This document shows positions 22,040 to 30,100 of a DNA stretch of 38,392 nt, in pieces. Below the pieces are notes generated by a model, which saw only the letters and a list, made by a program, of their open reading frames with translations, was not told where the DNA came from and made no database searches. The position numbers and the translations under genes were made by a program. Every line of letters starts with the position of its first letter. The stretch's first letter is position 1. The DNA is from a virus: the IMG/VR virus record IMGVR_UViG_3300007708_000001, positions 1 through 38,392 of that record. One strand, 5' to 3'.

Positions 22040-22404
22040 GCGAGGACACAGCAGGTGCGGAAATCGTACTGGAAGCATACGGACTTGTGACTGGCGACAG
22101 GAAGAAATCCTATAGCCATCCCCTTGAGGATTACACCAAAGTTGTTGCAATCTTTGAGGGCATGACAGGAATCAAACTCACAGTGCGCCAAGCCATTATG
22201 TTCATGTTGTCCGTGAAGTTTGCCCGACTACGAACCAACCAAGAAAAAGGAATACTGCACCACGATAGTCTCGTGGATGCAGTAGGATACTTGGCGTGTC
22301 TCAACATGATTGCCACCGCACAAGAAAGTGACAAAGTGCGAACTACTAATTTAGAATCTCCAACAACAACCACTACCACAAGGAGTGTACCCAATGGTCA
22401 GTAA
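22036..22404 (+). CDS. DUF6378-like phage protein
   Basis: A 122-aa protein. VLEAYGLVTGDRKKSYSHPL then EDYTKVVAIFEGMTGIKLTV, FMLSVKFARL and HHDSLVDAVGYLACL match the DUF6378 pattern widespread in phages. The SLVDxxGY segment and helical layout recall the MazG-like nucleotide pyrophosphohydrolase shape, but the metal-binding EExxE is not clear. The C-terminus is a TTTTTT tract. It overlaps both neighbours. A role in nucleotide metabolism is speculative. Confidence 0.75.
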   Translation: MSEDTAGAEIVLEAYGLVTGDRKKSYSHPLEDYTKVVAIFEGMTGIKLTVRQAIMFMLSVKFARLRTNQEKGILHHDSLVDAVGYLACLNMIATAQESDKVRTTNLESPTTTTTTRSVPNGQ

Positions 22405-22873
22405 AGACCAATCCATCATCATGCAGGTTTGCGCTAAAATCGCATCCGAATTGACGCCCAAGACAGACAACCTGTCATCCAACATTATGGCTTTCGCCGA
22501 AGCATACGACTCAGTTTGTGACATCATCTTACCGTCACAAGGTTTGTCCACCGCAACAGCACCAGCCCTAGCAACTGCACCAGCCACCCCAGTGGCACAG
22601 GCACAGTCATTCCCAACACCGCAAGCAGTAGCACAGGACGAAGCAACATTCACAAACGCTTTCCCATCCGCTACCGCAACATCCACAGGAACAGGATTCA
22701 CTGTACGCATCAAAGGCGAACAGCACGGACCCATCCCTGCATGGTTGAACGAGGCTTGCGCCGTTAAAGGCGTAAACGAAGTGTGGGATAACCGCAACAC
22801 AGTAGCCGCAAATCCAAAGCGCCCATGGTTTAAATCAACCACAGGCAACGATGCCTTCTGGGCACCACGATAG
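22394..22873 (+). CDS. Replication-module protein with conserved C-terminal domain
   Basis: A 159-aa protein from ATG 22394 with AAGGAG eight bases upstream. Residues about 1-50 are helical, residues about 50-100 are a Pro/Ala/Thr-rich linker, and the C-terminal 45 residues include IPAWLNEACAVKGVNEVWDN then NPKRPWFKSTTGNDAFWAPR. The VWDNR-xxNPKRPWFK-FW-PR block recurs in phage replication-region proteins of uncertain function. A DNA-binding role is plausible, since the helicase gene follows within 16 bases. Confidence 0.7.
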   Translation: MVSKDQSIIMQVCAKIASELTPKTDNLSSNIMAFAEAYDSVCDIILPSQGLSTATAPALATAPATPVAQAQSFPTPQAVAQDEATFTNAFPSATATSTGTGFTVRIKGEQHGPIPAWLNEACAVKGVNEVWDNRNTVAANPKRPWFKSTTGNDAFWAPR

Positions 22874-22888
22874 GAAAACAATAATCAT

Positions 22889-23971
22889 ATGACTTCCGCA
22901 ACTTATGCGGAACGATGGGATGCATTAGGGCGTGGGGAGACAATCCCCACGCCCGACTTGTCTGTCGTTCCAAAAATCAGACAACATTATAATCCTCTAG
23001 CCCACGCAGCCGACGACTTTGTGCACTGGGCGCAAAACCCAAGCGAACGAATCTACCTAGGCTTTCCCGACATTGACGCAGAAATGCGTGGCATCGCCCC
23101 CAGCGAAATGTGCCTAATCAACGGCTACAGCCACTCAGGTAAAACCATGTTCCTGCTACAGATACTATTAGCGAACCGTGACAAGTCCGTTGTGTACTTC
23201 TGCCCTGACGAACCTAAAACATTGACGCTTATAAAGTTGACCTGTTTAATGCATGGAATCCCTGCCGACATTTTGGAACGCCAAATTGCCAACAACGACC
23301 ATCAGGCAATCTCGCTACTCAGGGAAACAGCGAACGATTCATTCCCGAACCTAGCCGTGTTTGACCAGATGATGACACTCAACGAAATGGAACACGCCCT
23401 CGGTGAGGTGCGTGACATGTGGGGACAACCAGCCCTGTTGGTGTTTGACTATCTAGAGTTGCTACAAGGCGGTGGCGAAGATGTCCCATCCAAAGCCAAC
23501 ACACTCAAGAGTTTCGGTAAACGCCATAATATTCCAATGCTTGTACTGCACCAGTCGTCCCGTTCTGCAGGTGCAGACGGACGCAAGATGACCATATCTT
23601 CAGGTGCCTACGGTGGTGAACAGCAAGCAACGCATGTCCTTGGTGTGCGCCGTAAAAAGTTTGACATTGAAGCGCAAATCCGTGACATAGAAGAACGAGT
23701 GGACGCATCCAAAAACACGGAACGCCTACTGGAAAGACTAGACACGCTCCAGTACGACCTGCGAATACACCAGAATACGGTCACAATCAACCTTGTTAAA
23801 TGTAAACGCCCAGCGTCACGACTCATTGACGACATTGACTTTGAGATTGAACAAGGCACAGGACGCTTGACACGATTACGCAACGGCGAATTTGCGTCTA
23901 ACATTACGACAGTTGCTGACTTGCCTCCAGTGGGTGAGCAACTGTCACTAGCCGATGACGATTGGATGTGA
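22889..23971 (+). CDS. DnaB/RecA-like replicative helicase-type ATPase
   Basis: A 360-aa P-loop protein. Walker A is GYSHSGKT (79-86), a PDE follows at 106-108, Walker B is LLVFDYLE (183-190) and LHQSSR further downstream resembles motif H4. The N-terminal 70 residues replace the usual DnaB N-terminal domain. It is short compared with cellular DnaB, matching phage RecA-fold helicases. With the primase-polymerase immediately downstream, it probably forms the phage replisome core. Confidence 0.85.
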   Translation: MTSATYAERWDALGRGETIPTPDLSVVPKIRQHYNPLAHAADDFVHWAQNPSERIYLGFPDIDAEMRGIAPSEMCLINGYSHSGKTMFLLQILLANRDKSVVYFCPDEPKTLTLIKLTCLMHGIPADILERQIANNDHQAISLLRETANDSFPNLAVFDQMMTLNEMEHALGEVRDMWGQPALLVFDYLELLQGGGEDVPSKANTLKSFGKRHNIPMLVLHQSSRSAGADGRKMTISSGAYGGEQQATHVLGVRRKKFDIEAQIRDIEERVDASKNTERLLERLDTLQYDLRIHQNTVTINLVKCKRPASRLIDDIDFEIEQGTGRLTRLRNGEFASNITTVADLPPVGEQLSLADDDWM

Positions 23972-23973
23972 CC

Positions 23974-24879
23974 ATGGAAGCGACAACACTAGACAGATAC
24001 ATAAAACTATTCCGAGGCAGAGGCGATGTTTACGGAAGCGAAATGGGTTCATGCGTTAAGCAACCGCTAACCCGTGAAGTGTTCCATAATCATTTGATGG
24101 GGGAAACACCAATCGGTGTTTACCCCATGGTGCCCCTAAAGAATGACTGGTACACAGTCTGGGGATGCACGGACATTGACACAGGCGACCTTAAAAGCAC
24201 AATCTCAATCCGTGACTCACTGGCTGCTGCTGGTGTCCACGCCTTTATAGAAAAGTCCCGTTCCAAGGGCTACCATGTTTGGGTGTTCGCATCCGAACCA
24301 GTCTTGGCACGAGACATGAGGCGCATGCTGTTGGCTGCGCATCAGGTTGCAGATTATGAAGCCCGTGAAATCAACCCTAAGCAAGAATCACTGGCGAGTA
24401 TCGCACAATACGGCAACTATGTTCGCCTGCCGTACCCCAACCATAACGACTTGACAATCCCTAATCGCCGTGTCATCACCGATGACGAAACACCAATCTC
24501 CCTTGACGCCTTTCTTGATGATGCCGAAGCCCACCTCACACACCCAGACACCATTGCCCGTATAGCCTCCTTCTACAAGCCCCCAGTAGCCCCCACAGCC
24601 CACAACATGGACTATGTGCCATGTGCATCCCTACCAGACGCCATGCGCCCTCTCAGCGCCCTAGGCAAGGTCATCTGGCGTGATGGTCCACTGCCCAACA
24701 ATGACCGTTCACGGACACTGGCGAAACTGGGACACGAATGTGTCAGGTCTGGGCTTAACCCCAGCCAGACACACATTATACTCACCGACGCCGACCTGCG
24801 TTGGGGCAAGTACCATTTGCGGACACATGGTGAACTAGAGATTGATAAACTCGTACAACGGGTTTATCAAACAACATAA
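23974..24879 (+). CDS. Primase-polymerase (AEP, TOTE-type primase domain)
   Basis: A 301-aa archaeo-eukaryotic primase-like protein. Metal motif TDIDTGD (DID at 67-69) is followed by SRSKGYHVWVF (95-105, sxH motif) and GNYVRLPYP, the usual AEP order. The C-terminal third is helical (DRSRTLAKLGHECVRSGLNP), perhaps a PriCT-like domain. ATG 23974 has GGA eight bases upstream; GTG 23968, overlapping the upstream TGA, is the alternative. As no DNA polymerase is present, it may prime for a host polymerase or synthesise DNA itself. Confidence 0.85.
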   Translation: MEATTLDRYIKLFRGRGDVYGSEMGSCVKQPLTREVFHNHLMGETPIGVYPMVPLKNDWYTVWGCTDIDTGDLKSTISIRDSLAAAGVHAFIEKSRSKGYHVWVFASEPVLARDMRRMLLAAHQVADYEAREINPKQESLASIAQYGNYVRLPYPNHNDLTIPNRRVITDDETPISLDAFLDDAEAHLTHPDTIARIASFYKPPVAPTAHNMDYVPCASLPDAMRPLSALGKVIWRDGPLPNNDRSRTLAKLGHECVRSGLNPSQTHIILTDADLRWGKYHLRTHGELEIDKLVQRVYQTT

Positions 24880-24896
24880 TCCGTTAGAAAACTATA

Positions 24897-25244
24897 ATGT
24901 CAAAACAACACACCATCGTAATCCCTAATCGCCCTACACCTAAAGGACGACCCCGTCTAGGACGCCGTGGTCGTGTGTTCACCCCCGTAAAAACGCTAGA
25001 AGCAGAAGCACTTGTGCGTGGTGCCTACCTCATGTCAGACGGACCCGTATTTGAAGGACCCGTCTGGCTAAGAGTTGAGTTCACACCAACCAGCATGGAA
25101 ATCACCGTAGGAGAATCCACACTAGAAGTCTCCAAGTTGCGAGGCGACATAGATAATTATGTCAAAACCATTATGGATGGTTTAAACGGCGCAGCATGGG
25201 CAGACGACAAGCAAGTCCATCTAGTAGAGGCATGGAAAGCATGA
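24897..25244 (+). CDS. rusA: RusA-family Holliday junction resolvase
   Basis: A 115-aa protein of normal length for RusA. PTPKGRPR (13-20) and RVFTPVKTLEAE precede the catalytic region GDIDNYVKTIMDGLNGAAW (D84, D86, D94) and ADDKQV (D103/D104). The dimeric enzyme cuts four-way junctions that arise in replication or before packaging. It overlaps the next gene by four bases and follows the primase. Confidence 0.95.
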   Translation: MSKQHTIVIPNRPTPKGRPRLGRRGRVFTPVKTLEAEALVRGAYLMSDGPVFEGPVWLRVEFTPTSMEITVGESTLEVSKLRGDIDNYVKTIMDGLNGAAWADDKQVHLVEAWKA

Positions 25245-25735
25245 CCGACGCACCTGTTCCAGCAGGTAAATTCTCGGATTATGATATACCAAACAAAAAG
25301 TTTGACTTCCGCACCGACCTAGCGTTCGGTAAAAAAGGTGAAAAACTTGTTGAGGACTTTCTAGACTCCATGGAGTCGGGAGCCTTTGAAGTAAAAACAG
25401 ACCGCTACCGTAACGGTAAAATGGTTTTAGAAATGGAACACAACCCCCGAAGGTTGCGTGACGAAAACGACAAAGCCGTATGGAAACCATCAGGGTTGTC
25501 CGTCACCAAAGCAACATGGTGGGTGTATGTACTCACACTAGACGGCACTCAAGGTGCGTTCCACATTATAAGTGTAGAACGCATAAAACGCTACCTCAAG
25601 GTTAACAAGGACATCTATAAGAAGTCCACAATGATTAACATGGCATGGTCATCATCTAACCCGTCCCGTGGATACTTGTTGCTACCAGAAGCCATCACCG
25701 ACCTGATGACCAACGAGGCATACGATGCAATATGA
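25241..25735 (+). CDS. Probable PD-(D/E)XK-type nuclease or DNA-associated protein
   Basis: A 164-aa protein. FGKKGEKLVEDFLDSMESGA followed by FEVKTDR and NGKMVLEMEHNPRRLRDEND resembles the helix-E, D-xn-E-x-K core of the PD-(D/E)XK fold (E-x-K at EVK). PSGLSVTKATWWVYVL and RGYLLLPE follow as the usual hydrophobic close. Its place between resolvase and the sigma-like gene supports a DNA-processing role. The fold is recognised by pattern, so activity is not certain. Confidence 0.65.
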   Translation: MTDAPVPAGKFSDYDIPNKKFDFRTDLAFGKKGEKLVEDFLDSMESGAFEVKTDRYRNGKMVLEMEHNPRRLRDENDKAVWKPSGLSVTKATWWVYVLTLDGTQGAFHIISVERIKRYLKVNKDIYKKSTMINMAWSSSNPSRGYLLLPEAITDLMTNEAYDAI

Positions 25736-26090
25736 CCTAGGGAGAAAACTCTTAGCATCAGCATCCGACATTGAAGTCCTGATGCAACCATTCATGTACG
25801 CATCTGCTAATGACTTAGAAACACCACCAGAACTGCTAGAAGCAGTGTCGCACTGCATGTCCATGCTAAGCCCAGAGGACCAGAATGTTTTATATGAAAT
25901 ATTCTACGACAGGGTAACCTATGAGGTGCTTGCAGATAATCTCAACATTAAAGCCAAATCGCATGCGTGGCGCAAGACACGCATTGCGTTGGAACGGTTA
26001 AAAACCGAAATGTTAAAACACCCAATATTTATAGAAATAAACGAAAGACAAAATGGTCAACCTAAAGGAACTAAAGGAAACACTCAATGA
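25725..26090 (+). CDS. Sigma-70 region 4-like DNA-binding protein
   Basis: A 121-aa protein. The C-terminal half (LSPEDQNVLYEIFYDRVTYE then VLADNLNIKAKSHAWRKTRI and ALERLKTEML) matches sigma region 4: a conserved LxPxxxxVL-xxF opening, an HTH with A-DN-N, and a basic recognition helix. The N-terminal half lacks region 2. It may direct host RNA polymerase to late promoters or be a sigma-like regulator. It overlaps both neighbours (11 and 38 bases). Confidence 0.65.
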   Translation: MQYDLGRKLLASASDIEVLMQPFMYASANDLETPPELLEAVSHCMSMLSPEDQNVLYEIFYDRVTYEVLADNLNIKAKSHAWRKTRIALERLKTEMLKHPIFIEINERQNGQPKGTKGNTQ

Positions 26091-26205
26091 ACTACAACGA
26101 GAAGCCAAACAGATGGGGCTACCACTCGCACGCATCGCCGACATCACGGATGTCACCAAAGTTATTACACTCATTAAAGCAGGAAGAACAAAAAATGAAA
26201 AATGA
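26053..26205 (+). CDS. 50-aa helical protein
   Basis: An alternative-phase frame from ATG 26053: MVNLKELKETLNELQREAKQ then MGLPLARIADITDVTKVITL and IKAGRTKNEK. It is highly helical with regular leucines. It overlaps the sigma-like gene by 38 bases and the next gene by 11. The coherent protein-like composition is its main support; a longer frame over it (26087) was rejected. Confidence 0.5.
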   Translation: MVNLKELKETLNELQREAKQMGLPLARIADITDVTKVITLIKAGRTKNEK

Positions 26206-26341
26206 ACCAGACTGGGAACAAGTAGCCCACGAACTAGCATACTCCATAATGTGTTTGGAAGAAGATTGCGACACACCAAAAGTGTGGCGCAAAGCATGGC
26301 GGGCACTTAACTCATACGAAGAGGCATGCCTTGAACAGTAA
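26195..26341 (+). CDS. 48-aa acidic protein
   Basis: A frame from ATG 26195 with AGGAAG about eight bases upstream: MKNEPDWEQVAHELAYSIMC then LEEDCDTPKVWRKAWRALNS. It is a helical protein with paired acidic and Trp residues. A longer in-frame start at 26087 would lack a binding site and run through low-complexity residues, so the short start is preferred. Function unknown. Confidence 0.6.
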   Translation: MKNEPDWEQVAHELAYSIMCLEEDCDTPKVWRKAWRALNSYEEACLEQ

Positions 26342-26504
26342 ACTTGCATCAGCAATTTCTAATGCGGGCTGGAACATGTACCGTGACACGCATAAAGAAC
26401 TACGGCTACTGCGCATAGCAGCCCGTAAACACGCCACAAGCCCCACAGCAGAAACACTTGCCAGACTAGAAGAAATACTAGACAGACACAATGACTACAA
26501 ATAA
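26331..26504 (+). CDS. 57-aa helical protein (TTG start)
   Basis: A frame from TTG 26331 with GAAGAGG about seven bases upstream: NSKLASAISNAGWNMYRDTH then KELRLLRIAARKHATSPTAE and TLARLEEILDRHNDYK. Basic and helical, possibly DNA-binding. It overlaps both neighbours (11 and 14 bases). ATG 26376 is an alternative start. No family recognised. Confidence 0.5.
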   Translation: MNSKLASAISNAGWNMYRDTHKELRLLRIAARKHATSPTAETLARLEEILDRHNDYK

Positions 26505-26736
26505 CGACGACGAATACCTAGACAAAGTAATTAAAGAATTAAACATAAAGTTTAACTCGCTAGAAGAAGAAAACGAAACCACCCTAGTGGTTGAGTTTCA
26601 CATCACAAAACTAGGTGCCAGAAACATGATTGACGAATGGGACCTAGCAAACGCAGGCGATGAAGAAGCATTTGAAAATTCCATGGTCAACTATGACTTT
26701 ATAGTTAACAGTATGGAAGAACAAATCTACGATTAA
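26491..26736 (+). CDS. Acidic hypothetical protein, last rightward gene
   Basis: An 81-aa acidic protein (MTTNNDDEYLDKVIKELNIK; ETTLVVEFHITKLGARNMID) with a likely beta-hairpin and helices. It overlaps the preceding frame by 14 bases and ends in a four-base overlap with the convergent lysin gene. No family or function recognised. Confidence 0.65.
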   Translation: MTTNNDDEYLDKVIKELNIKFNSLEEENETTLVVEFHITKLGARNMIDEWDLANAGDEEAFENSMVNYDFIVNSMEEQIYD

Positions 26737-27185
26737 AGTCGGTCCTCAGGACGCTTTTTATTAGCCCAATCGGTCTTTGTGGTTTCAACATGAATCCACG
26801 CAGCCCAAGCCTGCCCCATACCGTGACCCTTGGATGTGGCTTTATGCCAACCCTTCTTCGGTGTCCAAATAACACTGCCGACATAATCAACAATCATTTG
26901 AACGCCGTACTCTTGCGAATTGTTAACCAAATCTTTCATCGCTAGTTTCCCAACCGCACGGGTTGGGTAACGCCAGTCAATCGCTGCGCCATAATAATGC
27001 GTGGACAACGAACCGCCACCACGAATTTCACGCTTATTTACAATACCCACACTAGTGCCACCGAAACGCTTCAACAGGTAATCTTTCCACGCCACAACAT
27101 TAGGGCTAGGTTTACCACCGAAACGGGCACGGTCAACAGCCGTCGCCTTTTGCCAGTTAAAATAATTAGTTTTATTTACCGTCAT
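26733..27185 (-). CDS. M15-type peptidase endolysin (probable)
   Basis: A 150-aa protein. The zinc site is visible as STHYYGAAIDW (H63-x6-D70) and WIHVET (H132-x-E134), which fits D-Ala-D-Ala/L-Ala-D-Glu carboxypeptidases of the M15 type that cut peptidoglycan cross-links. There is no signal peptide, so release depends on a holin, or the protein may be a virion-associated enzyme. It lies downstream of the 1811-aa gene with a four-base overlap and converges on the rightward operon. Single-domain, without a wall-binding module. Confidence 0.75.
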   Translation of the reverse strand: MTVNKTNYFNWQKATAVDRARFGGKPSPNVVAWKDYLLKRFGGTSVGIVNKREIRGGGSLSTHYYGAAIDWRYPTRAVGKLAMKDLVNNSQEYGVQMIVDYVGSVIWTPKKGWHKATSKGHGMGQAWAAWIHVETTKTDWANKKRPEDRL

Positions 27186-30100
27186 TTTTGTATCATCCCT
27201 CTATCTTCTAACGCCTTAATCAAATCATTCAACTTAAACCCTCTGGATATAAGTTCACCACGCTGTTGCCTCGGACCAACCTTACGCACAGGTACACCAA
27301 TTTCGGTCAACACACTAGTCAACCAACGCTCATTATAAGTAGGCTTACCACCAATAAATCCGCCAGACAAACGCTGTGCCTTACCCAACAACGGAATAAC
27401 AGCACTTGATTGTGTGGACAACTCATCAGGAATAACCAACTTGCCTTCATCATTACGAGAGTCAACACCAGCAAGGTCCAACAAATAAGCAATCCCCTTG
27501 TCCAAGCCTTTAGCCTCGGTTCCTTCATCCCTGAAAGGAACATTGGTTCCCATTTGTTTGCCAGCAATATTCTCAGGAATCAACTTTATAAGCGGATTAG
27601 CCTGCCCAAGCAAACCAGAAACAGTAACCAACTTCTTAGAAGTAGAACCCATACGAGACATTGGCAGGTCAGGGTTCAACACCCAATCATTAAATAACCC
27701 CATCGGACCAGTTTCGCTCAACCATGCAGGTTGTGCGATGTCGCCAGTAACGGGATTGCGTTCCTGCATCTGCCTATAAGCATTATAAGATGACGGGCGC
27801 AGCAACTGCTCCGTCCACTGCAACGGAAGGTTCTTGGTAGTCCAAATCCAAAAAGGGATAAACTGCTTTGCAGTTTCATCCAGCGCAGACAAATCGGTAT
27901 AATCAAAATGGTAACGAGAAATACGGTAAACAGCATCGTCAAACGAACCGCCAGATTTCAAAGTATCCAAAGCCATCGGCAAACGAACTGCACGCTCAAC
28001 AAAATCATTACCCTTAGCAAAAGCATCAGTCAAACGATTCTTCTGAACCTTCTGCAACACTCTGTGCGCAGCGCCACCATTGATTATAGGTGACTTAAAA
28101 TCGTCAGCAATACCACGACCAGTAGCCTCGGCACCACGCAACGCATCTTCCCACATCTTAATCTGCGCAGGGTCCGTAATGTTCAAACCCTTGGGTCCAA
28201 GCCAACCAGAAACACCATGCTTACGCAACGCCTTAGTAGCCTGCAAACCAAGACGCATATTCTCGGTAGATACACCAGCGACACTGTTCATAAAGGTAGC
28301 CGACATAGCATTACGCACCAAGAACCCCGTGGACATAGTGGCATAAGTTTTAAACGCCTGATGATATTCCATGTACGCACGGCGGAACATTCCCCACTCG
28401 GCACGGTTAGCAAGACGGTCAATATTGGGCATCATAATGGCAGCCATCTCAGGCGGTATCTGCACACCCAAGCCCTCAAGAACATGCCAACCTGCTTTAA
28501 TGTCGTCCCGTAAAACAGAACCAACAAGTCCTTCCATCGCTGCGGCACGCTGCTGTATAATGTCAGGTATAACAACACTGTCCAAATAAGCCAACTGCGC
28601 CTCATCAGCACCCAACTGTGTAGTCACTCGCTCCCAAGCCTTCTTAACAGGAGTGTTTTCCAACTTAGCAGTAGCGTCAATACGGGCGTTGACTCGTGTA
28701 GCCCACGCCCTTGAATCTGTCCCTGCCTGCCCCATCGGAGGGTCAAAAGCGATTGCGTGTGAGATATTATCAATATCGGCACGCAATGCGTCACCAGTCT
28801 TTTCAGTCCAACGCTCAAGCACACGCCTAGAATCAAGTAGCGTGGACAACCGAGCCTCTTGCTCCGCTTTACGCTTCAACACACTTTCAACAGGCTGACC
28901 AGACATTTTAGCGATACGGTCATTCAACAACACAATAGAGTTGTTTAACTTCTCTTCCTTCTTGTTGAGAATAGTTATAGCCCGTTCACGAGTAACCTTG
29001 ACCTTCCTGCCTCCTTCCATAATGTCAACCAAACCAGAAGCCTGATACTCGGCATATGATTTTTCGGCTGCTTTCATACGGCGAGAACCCTGAGACTTTA
29101 AGCCACCAACCTTGCCAGAAACACCCTGAACCTCAGCACGAACAGCATCACGAGCCACCAACGCACTAGACAACTCATCACCAGCAGACATGACCTGTTC
29201 CTGCATTTGCATCGCCTCAAACGAGGCGGTATGCAAATCACCATCAGTAATAGACTGAATAAACTCATCACCAGCAGTGAAATGAACAGGAGCAGTAGTG
29301 CCCCTCATCATCTCATCAGTTAAATTCTTCTGCCCATAAATACCAGCATAATTAAAACGGTCAGGCAACAACAAAGAATAAGCACCATCAGCCATGGCAT
29401 TATCAGAACCATAAACAACACCACTAGGAAACAACAAAGGTTTACCCGTGTTACCGACACCTTCTTCAACCATGGCACGCATAAAGTCATTAAGCATCTG
29501 CCCACCAACAATATCGCTATTCTCAATATTGGCACTAGCAGCCACATCATCAAAAATATTACGCAACACATCAAAAGAATCCAAATGAATAGAATCAGGA
29601 ACAACACCATCAAAAACCTGATGTTGCATAGAAGTAACCATAGCCATCAAATCAGACAACTCAGGATAAACTTGTTCAAACATTGGGTCAATGTCTCCAC
29701 CCTCAAGCAAGTCATCAAAAGTGGACTTAAAGATTCCCTCGTTGTCCAAGCCTGCCTCTCGCAACGCAAACGCAACCGCATCACCAACTCCACCCTCAGG
29801 GTCCCAAAACTCAGAGAACACCTCAGGTTGGCGCATGTCCAGAATCTGGTCAGGAGCCATAGCATGAACAGCAACACTGTCAGGAGCAGTCAAGAAAGCA
29901 TTTCTTGCTGCAGCCATCTCATCAGTAGTTAAATCAGCCCCACCAGTAATTATAGGTCGTGTTGAAACAACACGATACATAGGGTCGGTATTGGGGTCAA
30001 ACGGGCGAACCACAAGGTCGTCAGCAACACCATAAACAAGACCGTCCTCACTATAATCAGCCTTGAATTTAACATCAGCCAACACAGTGTGACCATCAAT

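Noticed and set aside
26087-26194. N-terminal extension of the 48-aa gene
   Set aside because: The residues are low-complexity (His/Ser/Pro), lie over the 50-aa frame and have no binding site; ATG 26195 has AGGAAG.
13948-26736. Lysogeny module
   Set aside because: No integrase, excisionase or CI-like repressor could be recognised; the HTH protein at 20369 is not sufficient to argue for lysogeny.
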